From contig JAODBH010000061.1 in the NCBI GenBank assembly GCA_025463865.1, positions 1 through 32,929 on the forward strand: DNA of 32,929 bases, in the 5' to 3' direction. The notes beneath the pieces were generated by a model. It made no database searches, was not told where the DNA came from, and was given only the letters and a program-made list of their open reading frames with translations. Below are positions 1 through 7,606 of the stretch, one piece after another. The position numbers and the translations under genes were made by a program. The number at the start of each line of letters is the position of its first letter. Position 1 is the stretch's first letter. This DNA is from Actinomycetes bacterium. GTDB lineage: Bacteria > Actinomycetota > Acidimicrobiia > IMCC26256 > Chersky-534.

Positions 1-115
1 CTATTGGATGTTCGCGAGCGACGGTGGCGTCTTCACCCATGGCGACGCGGGCTTCTTCGGCAGCGAAGGTGCGTTGAAGCTCAACCAGCCGATCGTCGCC
101 GCCTCCGCCAGCTGA
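1..115 (+). CDS. C-terminal end of a secreted 42-residue-repeat protein (partial)
   Basis: Only the last 37 codons are in the window, read from base 2 to the TGA at 113-115. They encode one truncated copy of the repeat [20 protein letters not shown] followed by [17 protein letters not shown]. The complete protein at 266-2146 ends with almost the same truncated unit, so the two are adjacent paralogues and probably arose by tandem duplication. The full protein is presumably exported like its neighbour, but its N terminus is outside the window. The function of the repeat is unknown to me. A stable hairpin follows the stop codon. Confidence 0.8.
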   Translation, partial: YWMFASDGGVFTHGDAGFFGSEGALKLNQPIVAASAS

Positions 116-129
116 CGGGCCCAACGCCT

Positions 130-172
130 CGTGCGTCCACAGTGCACGTCATGCGTGCTCTGTGGACGCACG
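130..172 (+). terminator. Hairpin after the partial repeat-protein gene
   Basis: A 13-bp perfect stem (130-142 with 160-172, arm cgtgcgtccacag) encloses a 17-nt loop. That loop can fold further by gcacg/cgtgc, leaving a 5-nt tip. There is no U-tract, as is common for terminators in GC-rich actinobacteria. Its place, 15 nt after a stop and before the next promoter, fits a terminator. Confidence 0.6.
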
Positions 173-229
173 GGAGCGGGTTCGGGCACCGGGATTCCCG
201 GGGTCCCCAGGCGAGGGCTGGCCCGGCCG

Positions 230-235
230 TACAGT
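230..235 (+). promoter_or_regulatory. Candidate -10 box of the NHL-repeat gene
   Basis: TACAGT fits TANNNT and lies 30 nt before the ATG at 266. This gene also has a clear ribosome binding site, ggagga at 256-261, so it would be a leadered transcript. No convincing -35 is visible. Confidence 0.35.
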
Positions 236-265
236 CCGCGGCGACCACGTCTCGACGGAGGAACC

Positions 266-2146
266 ATGCTGCGGGTACCGGTACGGCTGTTGGCGAGCGT
301 GAGCGTGGTGTCGATCGCGTGCACCGGCCTTGCCGCGCTCACCGGCACCGCGGCGTCGGCCGCGCCCGTGGGGACGATCAGCACCATCGTCGGCAACGGC
401 TCATCCGGTTCGACCGGCGACGGCGGCCCGGCCACCGCGGCGACGATGGCGGCACCCGCGGGCGTCGCGTACGACCTTGCCGGCAACCTGTACGTATCCG
501 ACTCCGTCGACTCGGTCGTCCGCAAGGTCACGCCCTCGGGCACGATCACCTCGATCGCCGGCACTGCGGGCTCGGCCGGGTTCTCCGGCGACGGGGGACC
601 GGCGACCTCGGCGACGCTCGCGGTGCCCACGGGGCTGGCGCTCGATCGCGCCGGGAACCTCTACATCGCCGACTTCAGCAACAACCGGATTCGCAAGGTG
701 TCGTCCGCCGGCACGATCAGCACCTTCGCCGGAAACGGCACCGCGGGCGACGCCGGCGACGGGTCGTCCGCGCTGAGCGCGCAGCTCGACCAGCCGTGGA
801 GCGTCACCATCGACGGGCAGGGTCGGTTCCTGATCCCCGAGAACTCCGGGCGCATCCGCCGCGTCGATACCGACGGGACGATCAGCACGATCGCTGGTAC
901 CACCGGCGGGTTCTCGGGTGACGGTGGGCCGGCCACCGCCGCGCAGCTCAACGCGCCGTCGTCGGTCGTGCTCGACGCGAACCAGAACATCGTGATCGCC
1001 GACACCGACAACGAGCGCATCCGTCGGATCGACGCCCACACCGGGATCATCACGACGATCGCTGGAACCGGTCCCCAGACCTCGACGGGTGACGGCGGTC
1101 CCGCGGCCGCGGCCACTCTCGACGGCCCGCTGTTCCTCGCCCGCGACGGCGGCGGGAACCTGTTCTTCACCGAGTTATTCGGGAACCGCGTCCGCCGGAT
1201 CGACGCCCGGACCGGAATCATCACGACCGTCGCGGGTACCGGTACCGCCGGCTACAACGGCGACGCCCAGTCGGCTACTGCGGCGCAGCTGCAGATGCCC
1301 TTCGGGATCGCGATCGATGCCACCTCCGACGTCGTGGTGGCCGACAGCGGCAATCACCGGGTCCGTTCGATCGTCGGGATCGCGACGCCGCCTCCGCAGG
1401 GCTACTACCTGGCCGCGGCCGACGGCGGTGTGTTCACCCACGGCAGCGTCGTGTTCCGGGGCTCCGAGGGTGGAGCGAAGCTCGTGAAGCCCGTCGTCGG
1501 GGTGGCCGTGACACCGTCGCACGGCGGGTACTGGTTGTTCGCGTCCGACGGCGGTGTGTTCACCCACGGCGACGCGGCGTTCTTCGGGTCCGAGGGCGCG
1601 CGCAAGCTCGCGCAGCCGGTCGTCGCGGGCGTCTCCACCCCTTCGGGGAACGGATACTGGTTGTTCGCGGCCGACGGAGGGGTGTTCACCCACGGCGACG
1701 CCAAGTTCTTCGGCAGTGAAGGCGGCCGGAGGCTCGCGCAACCGGTCGTAGCCGCGGCCGCGACGCCCTCGGGGAACGGCTATTGGCTCTTCGCGGCCGA
1801 TGGCGGCGTGTTCACGCACGGCGACGCGGCGTTCTACGGGTCCGAGGGTGCGCTGAAGCTCGCGCTGCCGGTCGTCAGTGGCGCGTCGGCGCCCGATGGT
1901 CGGGGCTACTGGTTGTTCGCGTCGGATGGTGGTGTGTTCACGCACGGCGACGCCGGGTTCTTCGGCAGTGAGGGCGCGTTGAAGCTCGCGAAGCCCATCG
2001 TGGCCTCGGCGGCCACGAGCACCGGACGCGGTTACTGGTTGTTCGCGTCCGACGGCGGGGTGTTCACCCATGGCGACGCGGGCTTCTTCGGATCCGAGGG
2101 TGCGCTGAAGCTCGCCCAACCCGTCGTTGCGGGCGCTGCCAGCTGA
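266..2146 (+). CDS. Secreted NHL-propeller protein with six C-terminal 42-residue repeats
   Basis: 626 aa. The ATG at 266 is chosen because it follows an acggagga ribosome binding site and opens a signal peptide (MLRVPVRLL, then a hydrophobic stretch ending in ASA-A near residue 33). The frame is open further upstream, but that would put the hydrophobic signal inside the protein. Residues about 36-378 hold six NHL-type units with recurring AGNLYIAD...NNRIRKV and FSGDGGPAT motifs, the number expected for a six-bladed propeller. Residues 379-626 hold six 42-residue units of the type [20 protein letters not shown]. NHL propellers bind proteins, glycans or other ligands; no catalytic residues are evident. 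The protein is probably extracellular or wall-associated. A paralogue ends just upstream. Its exact role cannot be inferred. Confidence 0.85.
   Translation: MLRVPVRLLASVSVVSIACTGLAALTGTAASAAPVGTISTIVGNGSSGSTGDGGPATAATMAAPAGVAYDLAGNLYVSDSVDSVVRKVTPSGTITSIAGTAGSAGFSGDGGPATSATLAVPTGLALDRAGNLYIADFSNNRIRKVSSAGTISTFAGNGTAGDAGDGSSALSAQLDQPWSVTIDGQGRFLIPENSGRIRRVDTDGTISTIAGTTGGFSGDGGPATAAQLNAPSSVVLDANQNIVIADTDNERIRRIDAHTGIITTIAGTGPQTSTGDGGPAAAATLDGPLFLARDGGGNLFFTELFGNRVRRIDARTGIITTVAGTGTAGYNGDAQSATAAQLQMPFGIAIDATSDVVVADSGNHRVRSIVGIATPPPQGYYLAAADGGVFTHGSVVFRGSEGGAKLVKPVVGVAVTPSHGGYWLFASDGGVFTHGDAAFFGSEGARKLAQPVVAGVSTPSGNGYWLFAADGGVFTHGDAKFFGSEGGRRLAQPVVAAAATPSGNGYWLFAADGGVFTHGDAAFYGSEGALKLALPVVSGASAPDGRGYWLFASDGGVFTHGDAGFFGSEGALKLAKPIVASAATSTGRGYWLFASDGGVFTHGDAGFFGSEGALKLAQPVVAGAAS
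1400..2143 (+). repeat. Six tandem 126-bp coding repeats (42 aa each)
   Basis: The in-frame units start at 1400, 1526, 1652, 1778, 1904 and 2030; the last is cut to 38 residues. The core of each is [15 protein letters not shown], then FFGSEG, KLAQPVV and a variable tail such as TPSGN. The first unit is the most diverged ([19 protein letters not shown]). The last two are nearly identical, which suggests recent duplication at the 3' end. Confidence 0.9.
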
Positions 2147-2219
2147 CCTGAACCAGCACGCACGGAGCGCATACGGGCACGCATGGGTGCGGTGGAGACT
2201 CCCGTGATCGGGCCGGTGG

Positions 2220-2225
2220 TACCGT
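2220..2225 (+). promoter_or_regulatory. -10 box of rnj, leaderless type
   Basis: TACCGT ends 6 nt before the ATG at 2232, so transcription should start at or next to the start codon. No ribosome binding site precedes the ATG, in keeping with a leaderless mRNA. Confidence 0.55.
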
Positions 2226-2231
2226 CCGTCG

Positions 2232-3914
2232 ATGCCTGAAGCCAAACCCTCCGATGCCGTCCGCGTCGTCTTCCTCGGTGGGCTCGGTGAGATCGGGCGC
2301 AACTGCATGTGCCTCGAGGTCGAGGGCCGAATCCTGGTCATCGACTGCGGCCTCATGTTCCCCGAGACCGACATGCCGGGCGTCGACCTCGTCCTTCCTG
2401 ACTTCACGTACCTGAAGGAGAACGCCGACCGGGTCGAGGGCGTGTTCCTCACCCACGCGCACGAGGACCACGCCGGCGGGCTCTCCTTCCTGCTGCGCGA
2501 CCTCTCCTTCCCGATCTACGGCTCGCCACTCACGCTCGGCCTCGCCCGCAACCGCATCGAGGAGGCCGGCCTGATGGGCCGGACCGAGCTCATCCCGGTG
2601 CACGACGGTGAGCGCCGGTGGATCGGGCCGTTCGACTGCGAGTTCATCCCCGTCACCCACTCGGTGCCGCACGCGTTCGCGACCGCGTACCACACGCCTC
2701 AGGGCACGATCCTCCACACCGGCGACTTCAAGCTCGACCTCACGCCGGTCGACGGCCGCCAGACCGACCTCGCCCTGCTGGGCGAGATCGCCCGCGCCGA
2801 CGGCGGCGTGCGCCTGCTCCTCTCCGACAGCACCAACGCCGAGGAACCGGGGTTCACGCCGAGCGAGTCGACGGTCGGTGGCGCGATGCGCTCGCTGTTC
2901 CGCGAGTACTCCGACAAGCGCATCGTCGTCGCGAGCTTCTCGTCACACATGCACCGCGTGCAGCAGGTCGTCGAGACCGCGCTCGCAAACGACCGACGCA
3001 TCGCGTTCCTCGGCCGGTCGATGCTGCACAACATGAGCCTCGCCCGCGAGATGGGCATGCTGTCGCTCCCCGAGGACCGTGTCATCACGATCGAGCAGGT
3101 CCCCGACTACGCACCCGGTGACGTCGCCATCATCTGCACCGGCTCGCAGGGTGAGCCGATGAGCGCGCTGTCCCTCATGGCCGCGGGCGAGCACAAGTGG
3201 GTGAAGGTCGGTCCCGACGACGTCGTGGTGATCTCGGCTCACGCGATCCCCGGCAACGAGAACAACGTCGGGCGGGTGATCAACGGACTGCACCACCAGG
3301 GCGCCACGGTCGTGCACGGTGGCGACGCTCCGGTCCACGTGTCGGGCCACGCGTCGCAGGAGGAGCTGAAGTTCATGCTCACCCTGACCAAGCCCGATTG
3401 GTTCGTCCCGGTGCACGGTGAGTACCGGCACATGGTCCACCACGCCCAATTGGCGCGGATGGTCGGCGTTCCCGACGATCAGGTGCTCATCTGCGAGGAC
3501 GGTGACGCGCTCACGCTCACCGACGACGGCATCGAGGTCGAGCGCCGTTCGGTCCCGGCCGGTTACCTCTACGTCGACGGCATCGTCGGCGACGTCGGCC
3601 AGGGCGTCCTGCGCGACCGGCGCGTGCTCGCCGAGGAAGGCGTCGTCGTCGTCATCGTCACCGTCGACTCGCAGACGGGCGAGATCGTCAACGGGCCCGA
3701 GATCGTCACGCGGGGTTGGGTCTACGCCCCCGAGGCCGACGACCTGATCGACGAGGCCATCGAGACCGTGCGCGCGTCCCTCGAAGAGGCCACGAGCGGA
3801 GGTCTGGTCGACTTCGACGCCCTGCGCCGCCGGGCCCGCCAGTCGCTCGCACGCTTCATCACCCAGAAGACCAAGCGGCGTCCGATCGTGATCCCCGTGC
3901 TCATGGAGATCTGA
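2232..3914 (+). CDS. rnj: Ribonuclease J
   Basis: 560 aa, the usual length of the family. RNase J is a zinc-dependent metallo-beta-lactamase/beta-CASP nuclease with 5'-3' exonuclease and endonuclease activity that matures rRNA and turns over mRNA in the cytoplasm. The metal-binding signature HAHEDH is at residues 75-80, after LGGLGEIGRNC near residue 15. Further typical motifs are TGDFKLD, SDSTNAEEPG, the beta-CASP segment SFSSHMHR, TGSQGEP, SAHAIPGNE and VHGEYRHM. The C-terminal domain is present and ends in RRPIVIPVLMEI. The start is supported by a TANNNT box 6 nt upstream. The SDR gene begins 6 nt after the stop, so they form an operon. In mycobacteria dapA precedes rnj; here a secreted repeat protein does. 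Confidence 0.96.
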   Translation: MPEAKPSDAVRVVFLGGLGEIGRNCMCLEVEGRILVIDCGLMFPETDMPGVDLVLPDFTYLKENADRVEGVFLTHAHEDHAGGLSFLLRDLSFPIYGSPLTLGLARNRIEEAGLMGRTELIPVHDGERRWIGPFDCEFIPVTHSVPHAFATAYHTPQGTILHTGDFKLDLTPVDGRQTDLALLGEIARADGGVRLLLSDSTNAEEPGFTPSESTVGGAMRSLFREYSDKRIVVASFSSHMHRVQQVVETALANDRRIAFLGRSMLHNMSLAREMGMLSLPEDRVITIEQVPDYAPGDVAIICTGSQGEPMSALSLMAAGEHKWVKVGPDDVVVISAHAIPGNENNVGRVINGLHHQGATVVHGGDAPVHVSGHASQEELKFMLTLTKPDWFVPVHGEYRHMVHHAQLARMVGVPDDQVLICEDGDALTLTDDGIEVERRSVPAGYLYVDGIVGDVGQGVLRDRRVLAEEGVVVVIVTVDSQTGEIVNGPEIVTRGWVYAPEADDLIDEAIETVRASLEEATSGGLVDFDALRRRARQSLARFITQKTKRRPIVIPVLMEI

Positions 3915-3920
3915 TCCACC

Positions 3921-4694
3921 GTGATACCCGACCGGTCCAACGTCATCGCCGACCGCAACGCGGTGATCACCGGGTCTGGTGCCGGCGTCGGCCGGGCGCT
4001 CGCGATCCAGATGGCCCGGGCCGGCGCCCACGTCTGGGTCAACGACCTGAACCGCGATCGCGCCGAGTCGGTGTGCGCGGAGATCGAGGCGGAGGGACTG
4101 CTGGCGTCGCCGGTCATCGCCGACGTGTGCGACGGCGACGCGGTCGGCGCGATGGTGCGTGAGACCGGGCCCGTCGACATCTTGGTGAACAACGCGGGCA
4201 TCCCCGAGAGCGGCGTCCGTCTGCAGCACTTCGCCGAGTCCGAACCGGAGGACTGGGAACCACTGATCCGGCTCAACCTCTTCGCGGTGCTCGGCGTCAC
4301 GCGGGCCTACCTCCCGGGGATGATCGAGAACGGCTGGGGCCGCATCCTCACGATCGTCTCCGACTCCGGCCGCAAGGGTGAGCGGCACCAGGCCGTCTAC
4401 GGCGCGGCCAAGGCCGCAGCCATGGGCTTCTCCCGGGGCCTCGCGCACGACGTCGGCCGCCAGGGCATCACCGTCAACTGCATCGCGCTCGGTGCGATGA
4501 ACCACGGCGTGCTCGCCGACGCGATCGAGGCCGACCCCGGCCTCGAGCGCAAGCTCTCCCGTCCTTATCCCGCCGGGCGGCTCGGCCGGCCCGAGGACGT
4601 GGCGCCGCTGGCTGTGCTGCTGTGCAGCGACGGGGGCGCGTTCATCACCGGCCAGGTGTACCCGGTCGACGGCGGCTACTTCCCCGCCCTGTAA
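3921..4694 (+). CDS. SDR family NAD(P)-dependent oxidoreductase
   Basis: 257 aa, a classical short-chain dehydrogenase/reductase with a Rossmann fold. The nucleotide-binding TGSGAGVG is at residues 17-24, NNAG at 90-93, the structural Asn at 119, and the catalytic YxxxK pair Y160/K164 after a serine near 147-149. The C terminus TGQVYPVDGGYF matches the family's usual PG-x-DGG end. It starts with GTG 6 nt after the rnj stop, so the two are co-transcribed. M. tuberculosis also has an SDR (Rv2750) near rnj, so the linkage is conserved, but the substrate is unknown. The Asp in VNDLNRD after the second strand (about residue 42) argues for NAD over NADP, as an inference only. Confidence 0.88.
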   Translation: MIPDRSNVIADRNAVITGSGAGVGRALAIQMARAGAHVWVNDLNRDRAESVCAEIEAEGLLASPVIADVCDGDAVGAMVRETGPVDILVNNAGIPESGVRLQHFAESEPEDWEPLIRLNLFAVLGVTRAYLPGMIENGWGRILTIVSDSGRKGERHQAVYGAAKAAAMGFSRGLAHDVGRQGITVNCIALGAMNHGVLADAIEADPGLERKLSRPYPAGRLGRPEDVAPLAVLLCSDGGAFITGQVYPVDGGYFPAL

Positions 4695-4707
4695 CCCCAG
4701 AGGTGCT

Positions 4708-4734
4708 GATTGAGCACCCGTCGGGTGCTCAGTC
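4708..4734 (+). terminator. Terminator after the rnj-SDR operon
   Basis: A perfect 9-bp stem, tgagcaccc (4711-4719) with gggtgctca (4723-4731), has a 3-nt loop. It extends to 12 pairs with one G-U wobble out to 4708/4734. It begins 13 nt after the SDR stop codon. Confidence 0.75.
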
Positions 4735-4750
4735 GGCGCCTTTCGCCGTG

Positions 4751-4788
4751 GGTCACGGAGCGTGTCGACCGGCGGTCACGGAGCGTGT
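4751..4788 (+). repeat. Two direct copies of a 15-bp element upstream of ftsK
   Basis: GGTCACGGAGCGTGT occurs at 4751-4765 and again at 4774-4788, a 23-bp period of about two helical turns. Each copy contains the inverted repeat CACG-GAG-CGTG. The pair lies 44-82 bp before the ftsK -10 box, so it could be an operator for a dimeric regulator bound twice on one face of the helix. The regulator is not known. Confidence 0.5.
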
Positions 4789-4831
4789 GAAAAACCCGCG
4801 ATTGGTCCGCCTGAGTGGGCGACGCCGGTGT

Positions 4832-4837
4832 TACCGT
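4832..4837 (+). promoter_or_regulatory. -10 box of ftsK, leaderless type
   Basis: TACCGT ends 7 nt before the ATG at 4845. The same hexamer precedes rnj. No ribosome binding site is seen, which favours the ATG over an in-frame GTG at 4815 that would lie upstream of the box. Confidence 0.55.
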
Positions 4838-4844
4838 TCTGCCG

Positions 4845-7340
4845 ATGTCCCCCAAGACCGCCCGCAAGGCGGCTCGCCGGGGCGGTCGGAGCGGCCGGGG
4901 CGGAGCTCGCAGGTCGTACGCGCGCGGACGCGCAGCGGAGCCCACCCGGCTCGCGCGCAGTCGTGAGGCCTTCGGCGCGCAGCTCGGCGACCACCGTGCC
5001 GACTTCTTCGCGGTCGTCCTCATCGTCCTCGGCGCGCTCAGCGCGCTCGCGCTCGCAACCGACCTGGCCGGCCCGGTCGGCGTCGGGGCGCGCACCGCGG
5101 GCCGCGCGCTGCTCGGCTTCGGTCAACCCCTGATCCCGATCGGCTGCTTCGCGGTGGCCGGGCTCGTCGTCTGGAGCAACCGGCCGCCGATCGAGCCGGA
5201 CGAGGACGACGAGTACGAGGAGTACGAAGACCGGACCCGCAAGCCGTTGCGGGTCGCGACCGGGCTCTTCCTGCTCCTGGTCGCCATGCTGGGGATCATG
5301 CACCTGGCCGGCGGTGCGCCCGGATTCGGCGACGGCGTCGACGCGCTCGGGAACGCCGGCGGGGTGGCGGGCGCGACGATCGGCGCGCCGCACCTCGCCG
5401 GGATCGGGATCGTCGGCGCGTCCATCGTGCTCGCGGCGATCGCGCTGCTCGGGGCGCTGCTCACTCCCGGAGTGCCGATCAGCAGCGTCGTCGGCGTGAT
5501 CGGCGTCGGACTGGCGTGGGCCGGGCGCGAGATCAGCCACTTCCTCGACTTCGGCGCCGACGAGCTCGACGAGGACGAAGACGAAGAGGAGCTCGAGGAA
5601 GGCGAGGAGTACGAGCTCGAGGACGGCGAGGAGTACGAGCTCGAGGACGAGGAGTACGAAGACGAGGAAGAGGAGCTCGAGGAGGAGGACGAGGAAGACG
5701 ACGAGGAGATCCTGGTCGCCGGGTACGGAGACGACGAGGACGACGACGAGATCGACCTGACCATGGTCGATGCGCCGCACGCGTCGCTCGTCGCCGCCGA
5801 CTCGATGACGGGCGCCCCAACCGAGCAGCTCGCGATCAACCTCGGCCGCCAGCACCTTCCGCCGGCGTGGAAGCTGCCTCCCCGGACGATCCTCGAGAAG
5901 AGCACCGGCAAGAAGATGGACCGGGGCGCGATCGAGGCCGGCGGCGAGGTGCTCGAGGCGACCCTGCACGAGTTCGGCGTCGACGCGCACCTCATCGGCA
6001 TGACGATCGGCCCGACCGTCACCCGCTACGAGCTCGAGCTCGGCGCGGGCGTGAAGGTCAACAAGGTCACGGGGCTGAACCACGACATCGCGTACGCGAT
6101 GGCCAGTGCCGACGTGCGCATCCTCGCCCCCATCCCGGGCCGCAGCGCGATCGGCGTCGAGGTCCCGAACAAGACGCGTCAGCTCGTGACGCTCGGCGAC
6201 ATCCTCACGTCACCCGAGGCGAACGAGGCGACCCACCCGCTCGAGGTCGGCCTCGGCCGCGACATCGCGGGCAAGGCCGTGATGATGAACCTCGCGACGA
6301 TGCCCCACCTCTTGATCGCGGGCCAGACCGGCGCCGGCAAGTCGAGCTGCATCAACTCGATCATCACGTCGATCCTCATGCGTACGACCCCCGAACAGGT
6401 CCGCCTGATCCTGGTCGACCCGAAGCGGGTCGAGCTCGGCGCCTACAACGACCTGCCCCACCTCCTCACGCCCGTGGTCACGAGCCCGAAGAAGGCGGCG
6501 AACGCCCTCGACTGGGCCGTGCGGGAGATGGACATGCGCTACGAGCTCCTCTCCGAGGTCGGCGTCCGCGACATCACCGGCTACAACGCCGCCTACGACC
6601 GGGGCGAGCTCCCGACCCTCGACGAGCCCGACCCGATCACCGGCAAGGGCTACGCCCGCCTGCCGTTCATCCTCGTGGTCATCGACGAGCTCAACGACCT
6701 GATGATGGTCGCGGCTCGCGACGTCGAGGCCAGCATCTGCCGCATCGCGCAGATGGCACGCGCGGTCGGCATCCACCTCGTCATCGCGACGCAGCGGCCT
6801 TCGGTCGACGTCATCACCGGTGTCATCAAGGCCAACGTGCCGAGCCGGCTCGCGTTCTCGGTGAGCAGCGCCACCGACTCGCGCGTCATCCTCGACACTC
6901 CCGGCGCGGAGAAGCTGGTCGGCCAGGGCGACATGCTGCTCTCGACCGCGACCGGCCAACGCGACCGGATCCAGGGGTCCTGGGTCGACGAAGCGTCGGT
7001 GCGCAAGGCGGTCGCGCACTGGAAACGCCAGACGCAGGAGACCTACTACGTCGAGGGTGTCGCCGAGGGCGACGACACCAGCGGCGGCCCGGGGGGCGGT
7101 GGCGGCGACACCGACGACACCGACGACCTCCTCGCGGAGGCGATGGAGCTCGTGGTGCGCAGCGGGCTCGGCAGCACGTCGATGCTCCAACGGAAGCTGC
7201 GCGTCGGCTTCTCGCGCGCGGGGCGCATCATGGACCTGCTCGAGCGCAAGGGCATCGTCGGGCCATCCGAGGGCAGCAAGGCCCGCACGGTGCTCATGAC
7301 CGTCGACGAGTTCGAAGCCGCGAGCGGCCGCACCGACTGA
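4845..7340 (+). CDS. ftsK: DNA translocase FtsK/SpoIIIE
   Basis: 831 aa. FtsK pumps chromosomal DNA at the division septum and helps resolve dimers. A basic N-terminal tail is followed by hydrophobic segments near residues 53-73, 91-110, 137-156 and 186-226 (four or five helices). Then comes an extremely acidic linker, residues 239-288, in which 40 of 50 residues are Asp or Glu. The motor follows, with Walker A GQTGAGKSS at 493-501, the DPKRVELGAYN segment, and a Walker B region with acidic residues 614-615 reading VVIDELNDLMM. SpoIIIE and mycobacterial FtsK have DELADLMM there, as I recall them. The C-terminal gamma winged helix (about 758-831) includes GSTSMLQRKLRVGFSRAGRIMDLLE. The linker is shorter than that of E. 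coli FtsK. It is a single-gene unit with its own promoter. Confidence 0.95.
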   Translation: MSPKTARKAARRGGRSGRGGARRSYARGRAAEPTRLARSREAFGAQLGDHRADFFAVVLIVLGALSALALATDLAGPVGVGARTAGRALLGFGQPLIPIGCFAVAGLVVWSNRPPIEPDEDDEYEEYEDRTRKPLRVATGLFLLLVAMLGIMHLAGGAPGFGDGVDALGNAGGVAGATIGAPHLAGIGIVGASIVLAAIALLGALLTPGVPISSVVGVIGVGLAWAGREISHFLDFGADELDEDEDEEELEEGEEYELEDGEEYELEDEEYEDEEEELEEEDEEDDEEILVAGYGDDEDDDEIDLTMVDAPHASLVAADSMTGAPTEQLAINLGRQHLPPAWKLPPRTILEKSTGKKMDRGAIEAGGEVLEATLHEFGVDAHLIGMTIGPTVTRYELELGAGVKVNKVTGLNHDIAYAMASADVRILAPIPGRSAIGVEVPNKTRQLVTLGDILTSPEANEATHPLEVGLGRDIAGKAVMMNLATMPHLLIAGQTGAGKSSCINSIITSILMRTTPEQVRLILVDPKRVELGAYNDLPHLLTPVVTSPKKAANALDWAVREMDMRYELLSEVGVRDITGYNAAYDRGELPTLDEPDPITGKGYARLPFILVVIDELNDLMMVAARDVEASICRIAQMARAVGIHLVIATQRPSVDVITGVIKANVPSRLAFSVSSATDSRVILDTPGAEKLVGQGDMLLSTATGQRDRIQGSWVDEASVRKAVAHWKRQTQETYYVEGVAEGDDTSGGPGGGGGDTDDTDDLLAEAMELVVRSGLGSTSMLQRKLRVGFSRAGRIMDLLERKGIVGPSEGSKARTVLMTVDEFEAASGRTD

Positions 7341-7384
7341 CGGGCGCGTGTGGCGTGGCGCACGTGCCAGCGCTGCTGCCGTCC

Positions 7385-7416
7385 GGCCCGCTGCAGGTAC
7401 GGCCCGCTGCAGGTAC
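7385..7416 (+). repeat. Perfect tandem 16-bp repeat between ftsK and rimO
   Basis: ggcccgctgcaggtac occurs twice back to back (7385-7400 and 7401-7416). A shortened relative, ccgctgcaggt, is found near 7540. The whole 266-bp gap 7341-7606 holds no gene I can support. Besides these repeats it contains a small gcccc/ggggc hairpin at 7568-7581 and the rimO -10 box. Confidence 0.6.
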
Positions 7417-7594
7417 TACCCGCAGCGGCGGGCCCGGCGTCATTGGCGGGCCCACCGAACTGCGGGTGCACTACGGGTATTCGGACCGCGCCAGGTACCG
7501 GACGGTTACATCCGGTTGACGGAACCCGAAATTGCGGGCTCCGCTGCAGGTCGGAGGGCCTGCCCCAGCCCCCTTCGGGGCGGAACTTCCCTTG

Positions 7595-7600
7595 TAGGCT
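7595..7600 (+). promoter_or_regulatory. -10 box of rimO, leaderless type
   Basis: TAGGCT ends 6 nt before the GTG at 7607. There is no purine-rich ribosome binding site between them. The same hexamer is used before dapC at 20013. Confidence 0.55.
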
Positions 7601-7606
7601 GATCCG

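Noticed and set aside
4815..4844. Upstream GTG start for ftsK
   Set aside because: It lies before the TACCGT -10 box, and the added residues do not look like an FtsK N terminus.
5123..6022. Minus-strand frame rich in poly-serine opposite the ftsK linker
   Set aside because: The serine runs are the complement of the Glu/Asp codon repeats of ftsK; no start signal or family likeness.
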